Origin: Acidovorax sp.
GTDB lineage: Bacteria; Pseudomonadota; Gammaproteobacteria; Burkholderiales; Burkholderiaceae_C
Direction: 5' to 3'
DNA: 64,000 nucleotides
Assembly: GCA_031277855.1 (NCBI GenBank)
Contig: JAITLO010000046.1
Span: 62,001 to 126,000, forward strand
This document shows, in pieces, positions 61,373-64,000 of this stretch (position 1 is its first letter; each line of letters starts with the position of its first letter). The translations under genes were made by a program, and so were the position numbers. A model generated the notes under the pieces. That model was not told the DNA's origin, searched no databases, and saw only the letters and a list, made by a program, of their open reading frames with translations.

Positions 61373-62764
61373 TTATCGGCGCGTGCGTCGTTTGCTGTGT
61401 GCGGGGGCGGCGGTCACGCTCAGTGCTGCAGGGCTTTCCTGCACCTCGGCTGCGGCGGCCGGGCCGGCTGCGCGGCGGCTGGCGCTTTCGGACGGGCTGC
61501 TGCTGTGGCGTTGCAAGATGAATTCACGCAGGCGCGGGTAGACGAATTCGCGCCAGCGGCGGCCGCTGAAGATGCCGTAGTGGCCGGCGCCGGGCACATC
61601 CAGGTGTTGGCGCATCTGCTCTGGGATTTGCGTGCACAGATCGTGGGCGGCGCGGGTCTGGCCGGAGCCGGAGATATCGTCCAACTCACCTTCCACCGTC
61701 AGCAGCGCACTGCGGCGAATGTCCTGCGGGCGCACACGCTCGGTTTCGCCAGCGGTGTTGATCACATCCCAGGTGCCGTTGACCAGCTTGAAGTCCTGGA
61801 ACACGGTGGCGATGGTCTCCAGGTAGTAGTCGGCGTCCATGTCGAGCACGGCGTTGTACTCGTCGTAGAACTTGCGGTGGTGTTCGGCGCTGGCGCCGTC
61901 GCCCTTGATCAAGTCCTTGAAGTAGTCGTAGTGGCTGGTTGCGTGGCGGTCGGGGTTCATGGCCACAAAGCCGGCGTACTGCAAAAAGCCGGGATAGACA
62001 CGGCGCCCGGCGCCCGGGTAGTTGTCGGGCACGCGGTAGATGACGTTGTTCTCAAACCATTCAAAGCTGCGCTGCGTGGCCAGGTTGTTCACCGAGGTGG
62101 GCGAGCGGCGTGCATCGATGGGACCACCCATCATGGTCATGGTCAGCGGTGTGGCTTCGCCGCGGCTGGCCATCAGCGAGACGGCGGCCAGCACGGGCAC
62201 CGTGGGCTGGCAGACGCTGACCACATGGCAGTGGCCATATTTGGCCTGCAGGTGGCGGATGAACTCCTGCACGTAGTTGATGTAGTCGTCCAGGTGGAAT
62301 TCACCCTCGGACAGCGGCACCAGGCGGGCATTCTTCCAGTCGGTGATGAACACCTTGTGGTCGCCCAGCATGCTGTTGACAGTGTCGCGCAGCAAGGTGG
62401 CGTAGTGGCCGGACAGCGGGGCCACGATCAGCACTGCAGGCTGGTCCAGCAAGGTGTCCAGCGTGGCGGGATCGTCGGAGAAGCGCTTGAAGCGGCGCAG
62501 CTCGCAAAAAGGCTTGTCCACCTCCACCCGCTCGCGGATGGTGACGTCCACGCCATTGACCTTGACGGAGCGGATATCGAATTCCGGCTTTTCGTAGTCC
62601 TTGCCCAGGCGGTAGAACAGGTTAAAGCCTGCGACCATGCGCTGGGAGTAGGGGAGCTTGCTCAGCGGCAGCATGGGGTTGCTGTAGAGCTTGGCTGTGG
62701 CACGCGCAAAGTCGGCAAAGGGCTCGACAAGAGCCCGCTGGGTTTCATAGAGCTGGTAGAGCAT
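61373..62764 (-). CDS. phaZ: Intracellular poly(3-hydroxybutyrate) depolymerase
   Basis: Degrades stored polyhydroxybutyrate granules. The 463-residue alpha/beta hydrolase has the typical N-terminus MLYQLYETQRALVEPFADFA, APLSGHYATLLRDTV, the active-site elbow VVSVCQPTVPVLAA with Cys as nucleophile instead of Ser, as in the Ralstonia-type PhaZ, and the C-terminal catalytic His in GAGHYGIFSGRRWRE. The last 35 residues are a low-complexity Ala/Ser tail. It implies polyester storage in this organism. The ATG giving MLYQLY is chosen as the family start. A TTGC-AAT-GCAA dyad lies 25 bp upstream. Confidence 0.94.
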   Translation of the reverse strand: MLYQLYETQRALVEPFADFARATAKLYSNPMLPLSKLPYSQRMVAGFNLFYRLGKDYEKPEFDIRSVKVNGVDVTIRERVEVDKPFCELRRFKRFSDDPATLDTLLDQPAVLIVAPLSGHYATLLRDTVNSMLGDHKVFITDWKNARLVPLSEGEFHLDDYINYVQEFIRHLQAKYGHCHVVSVCQPTVPVLAAVSLMASRGEATPLTMTMMGGPIDARRSPTSVNNLATQRSFEWFENNVIYRVPDNYPGAGRRVYPGFLQYAGFVAMNPDRHATSHYDYFKDLIKGDGASAEHHRKFYDEYNAVLDMDADYYLETIATVFQDFKLVNGTWDVINTAGETERVRPQDIRRSALLTVEGELDDISGSGQTRAAHDLCTQIPEQMRQHLDVPGAGHYGIFSGRRWREFVYPRLREFILQRHSSSPSESASRRAAGPAAAAEVQESPAALSVTAAPAHSKRRTRR

Positions 62765-62788
62765 GGGGCGACCGCTGCGATATATATG

Positions 62789-62799
62789 TTGCAATGCAA
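62789..62799. promoter_or_regulatory. TTGCA-containing dyad upstream of phaZ
   Basis: TTGC-AAT-GCAA with AT-rich flanks (ATATG left, TATA right) sits 25 bp before the phaZ start. PhaR-type regulators of polyhydroxybutyrate genes are known to bind TGC/GCA-containing dyads, so a PhaR site is possible; assignment is by analogy only. Confidence 0.35.
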
Positions 62800-62852
62800 T
62801 ATAACAGCACTTGCTAACGACAGTGCAAGGAAATGTCCCTGCTTTACATCAC

Positions 62853-62887
62853 AAAAGAGACAAAAGATGCGCCTGTTTGGGGCGCAT
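62853..62887 (-). terminator. Rho-independent terminator after dusA
   Basis: ATGCGCC (62867-62873) pairs with GGCGCAT (62881-62887); on the minus strand the hairpin is followed by CTTTTGTCTCTTTTG. It lies 20 bp after the dusA stop. Confidence 0.75.
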
Positions 62888-62907
62888 TATTTGGGGTTGA
62901 GTCCTTT

Positions 62908-63906
62908 TCAGCTCTTGGTGTTGGCGATAGTGAAGACTTCGCTGGGCGGCAAATGTTTCAAGCGATGGTCACTCCAGACCTGGCGCCAGCGTCGGGCCCC
63001 CGGCAGGCCGTGGCGCAAACCCAACATGTGGCGGGCAATGGCGTACCAGCCCGTGCCGTGCTCTGCAGCTTCTTGCTCCATATAGCGCACCATGGCCTCT
63101 TCCACCTCGATGTGGGTGAGTGCGTTGGGCGCAGCGCCAAAGTACAGCGCGTCCCAGCGGGCCAGCCACCAGGGGTTGTGATAGGCCTCGCGGCCCACCA
63201 TCACGCCGTCGACCTGGTCTAGCAGGTCTTGCACCACGGCATCGGTGGCAATACCGCCATTGATGGCAATCGTCAGCTGAGGAAAGTCGCGCTTGAGCTG
63301 GGCCACCACGTCATAGCGCAGCGGCGGGATTTCGCGGTTTTCCTTGGGTGACAGGCCTTTGAGCCAGGCATTGCGGGCGTGGACGATGAACACATTGCAG
63401 CCACCCTCGGCCACCGTGCCTATGAAGTCGCGCACAAAGCCGTAGCTCTCTTCCTTGTCGATGCCGATGCGGTGTTTGACGGTGACCGGCACATCCACCG
63501 CATCCACCATGGCCTTGACGCAGTCGCGCACCAGGCTGGGCTCGTGCATCAGGCAGGCGCCGAAAGCACCGCGCTGCACGCGCTCGCTGGGGCAGCCGCA
63601 GTTCAGATTGATTTCGTCATAGCCCCATTGCGCACCCAGTTGAGCTGCCTTGGTCAGGTCGGCAGGCTCGCTGCCGCCGAGCTGCAGGGCCAGCGGATGC
63701 TCTTGCGCGTGAAAGCGCAGATGGCGCGGCACATCACCGTGCAGCAAGGCGCCGGTGGTGACCATCTCGGTATAGAGCAGGGCGTGGCGGCTGAGCAGAC
63801 GGTGCAGATGGCGGCAATGCCGGTCGGTCCAGTCCAGCATGGGCGCAACGCTCATGCGCCAGGGTGAGTGTGCGGCAGTGGTGGGGGAATTGTCTGGGCG
63901 GTTCAT
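62908..63906 (-). CDS. dusA: tRNA-dihydrouridine(20/20a) synthase
   Basis: FMN-dependent enzyme reducing uridine in the tRNA D-loop. The 332-residue TIM-barrel protein has SVAPMLDWTDRHCRHLHRLL, LQLGGSEPADL, YDEINLNCGCPSERVQRGAFGACLM with the catalytic Cys (about residue 100), VTVKHRIGID, VFIVHARNAWLKGLSPKENREIPP and NGGI. The GLSPKENREIPPL stretch identifies the DusA branch. Starts at 63951, 63921 and 63906 are in frame; the last (MNRPDN) has CAGG closest upstream. The bases beyond 63951 hold no further recognisable feature. Confidence 0.95.
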   Translation of the reverse strand: MNRPDNSPTTAAHSPWRMSVAPMLDWTDRHCRHLHRLLSRHALLYTEMVTTGALLHGDVPRHLRFHAQEHPLALQLGGSEPADLTKAAQLGAQWGYDEINLNCGCPSERVQRGAFGACLMHEPSLVRDCVKAMVDAVDVPVTVKHRIGIDKEESYGFVRDFIGTVAEGGCNVFIVHARNAWLKGLSPKENREIPPLRYDVVAQLKRDFPQLTIAINGGIATDAVVQDLLDQVDGVMVGREAYHNPWWLARWDALYFGAAPNALTHIEVEEAMVRYMEQEAAEHGTGWYAIARHMLGLRHGLPGARRWRQVWSDHRLKHLPPSEVFTIANTKS

Positions 63907-64000
63907 GGAGCCTGAAAACATGGGATTTGCGCGCCATAGGTTGGGGTCCATGCGGAAGTGGCCCTGAGGCTGCGCACCGGCAGCGAATGGCGCCAGTTCC

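Overview
The window is GC-rich chromosomal DNA of a betaproteobacterium, almost certainly Comamonadaceae and probably Comamonas or a close relative. The gene orders support this: xseA-sodB, dapC-dapD-dapE-prmB, exbB-exbD-lpxK-trm112-kdsB-adk, a monomeric isocitrate dehydrogenase, and an Nrt/NirBD/NasA nitrate cluster. Several intergenic repeats also look like families I recall from Comamonadaceae genomes. No rRNA, tRNA, CRISPR array, prophage or intact insertion sequence was seen.

Layout. 0-3.6 kb: autoregulated lexA, divergent from an asparaginase; then a TetR regulator and a 3-hydroxyisobutyrate-dehydrogenase-like reductase whose upstream regions carry nearly identical palindromic operators. 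3.6-8.1 kb (minus): exbB-exbD-lpxK-trm112-kdsB-adk, joining envelope energisation, lipid A/Kdo synthesis and adenylate kinase, with a small MITE-like element between exbD and lpxK. 8.4-13.2 kb: xseA, sodB, a DUF192 protein, dimeric icd and an H-NS-like protein. 13.2-16.9 kb: an AT-rich tract and a large autotransporter whose passenger is much more AT-rich than its beta-barrel. 17.1-19.5 kb: exported M20 amidohydrolase and a class IV aminotransferase.

19.5-34.1 kb is the nitrate assimilation locus. One minus-strand transcript encodes the nitrate ABC importer (nrtA, nrtB, ATPase), nitrite reductase (nirB, nirD) and nitrate reductase (nasA). It starts from a strong sigma-54-type promoter and passes through a leader with a hexaloop hairpin and an attenuator. 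A NIT-ANTAR antiterminator (nasR) lies nearby. Between nrtA and nasR sit two tandem family 9 glycoside hydrolases; the first has both catalytic carboxylates replaced by their amides.

34.1-37.2 kb: thiolase and SDR, divergent from a GlxA-type AraC regulator. 37.5-43.1 kb: an iron-uptake operon with a Fur box, FecI-type sigma, FecR-type regulator, TonB-dependent siderophore receptor and MFS siderophore permease. 43.2-50.4 kb: a hypothetical protein, monomeric isocitrate dehydrogenase, a small membrane protein, ChaC, a YheS-like ABC-F ATPase, a 268-bp element with nested inverted repeats, and an internally deleted isochorismatase-family pseudogene. 50.6-54.1 kb: LysR regulator and divergent MFS exporter, then a ferritin-like di-iron protein. 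54.4-58.7 kb: dapC-dapD-dapE-prmB. 58.9-63.9 kb: a chemoreceptor with a C-terminal Cache-like domain, an RnfB-like ferredoxin, intracellular PHB depolymerase and dusA.

The most notable observations are the paired active/inactive GH9 enzymes, the sigma-54/ANTAR nitrate leader, the six kinds of structured dispersed repeats (one forming part of the dapE coding sequence), and the compositional mosaic of the autotransporter.
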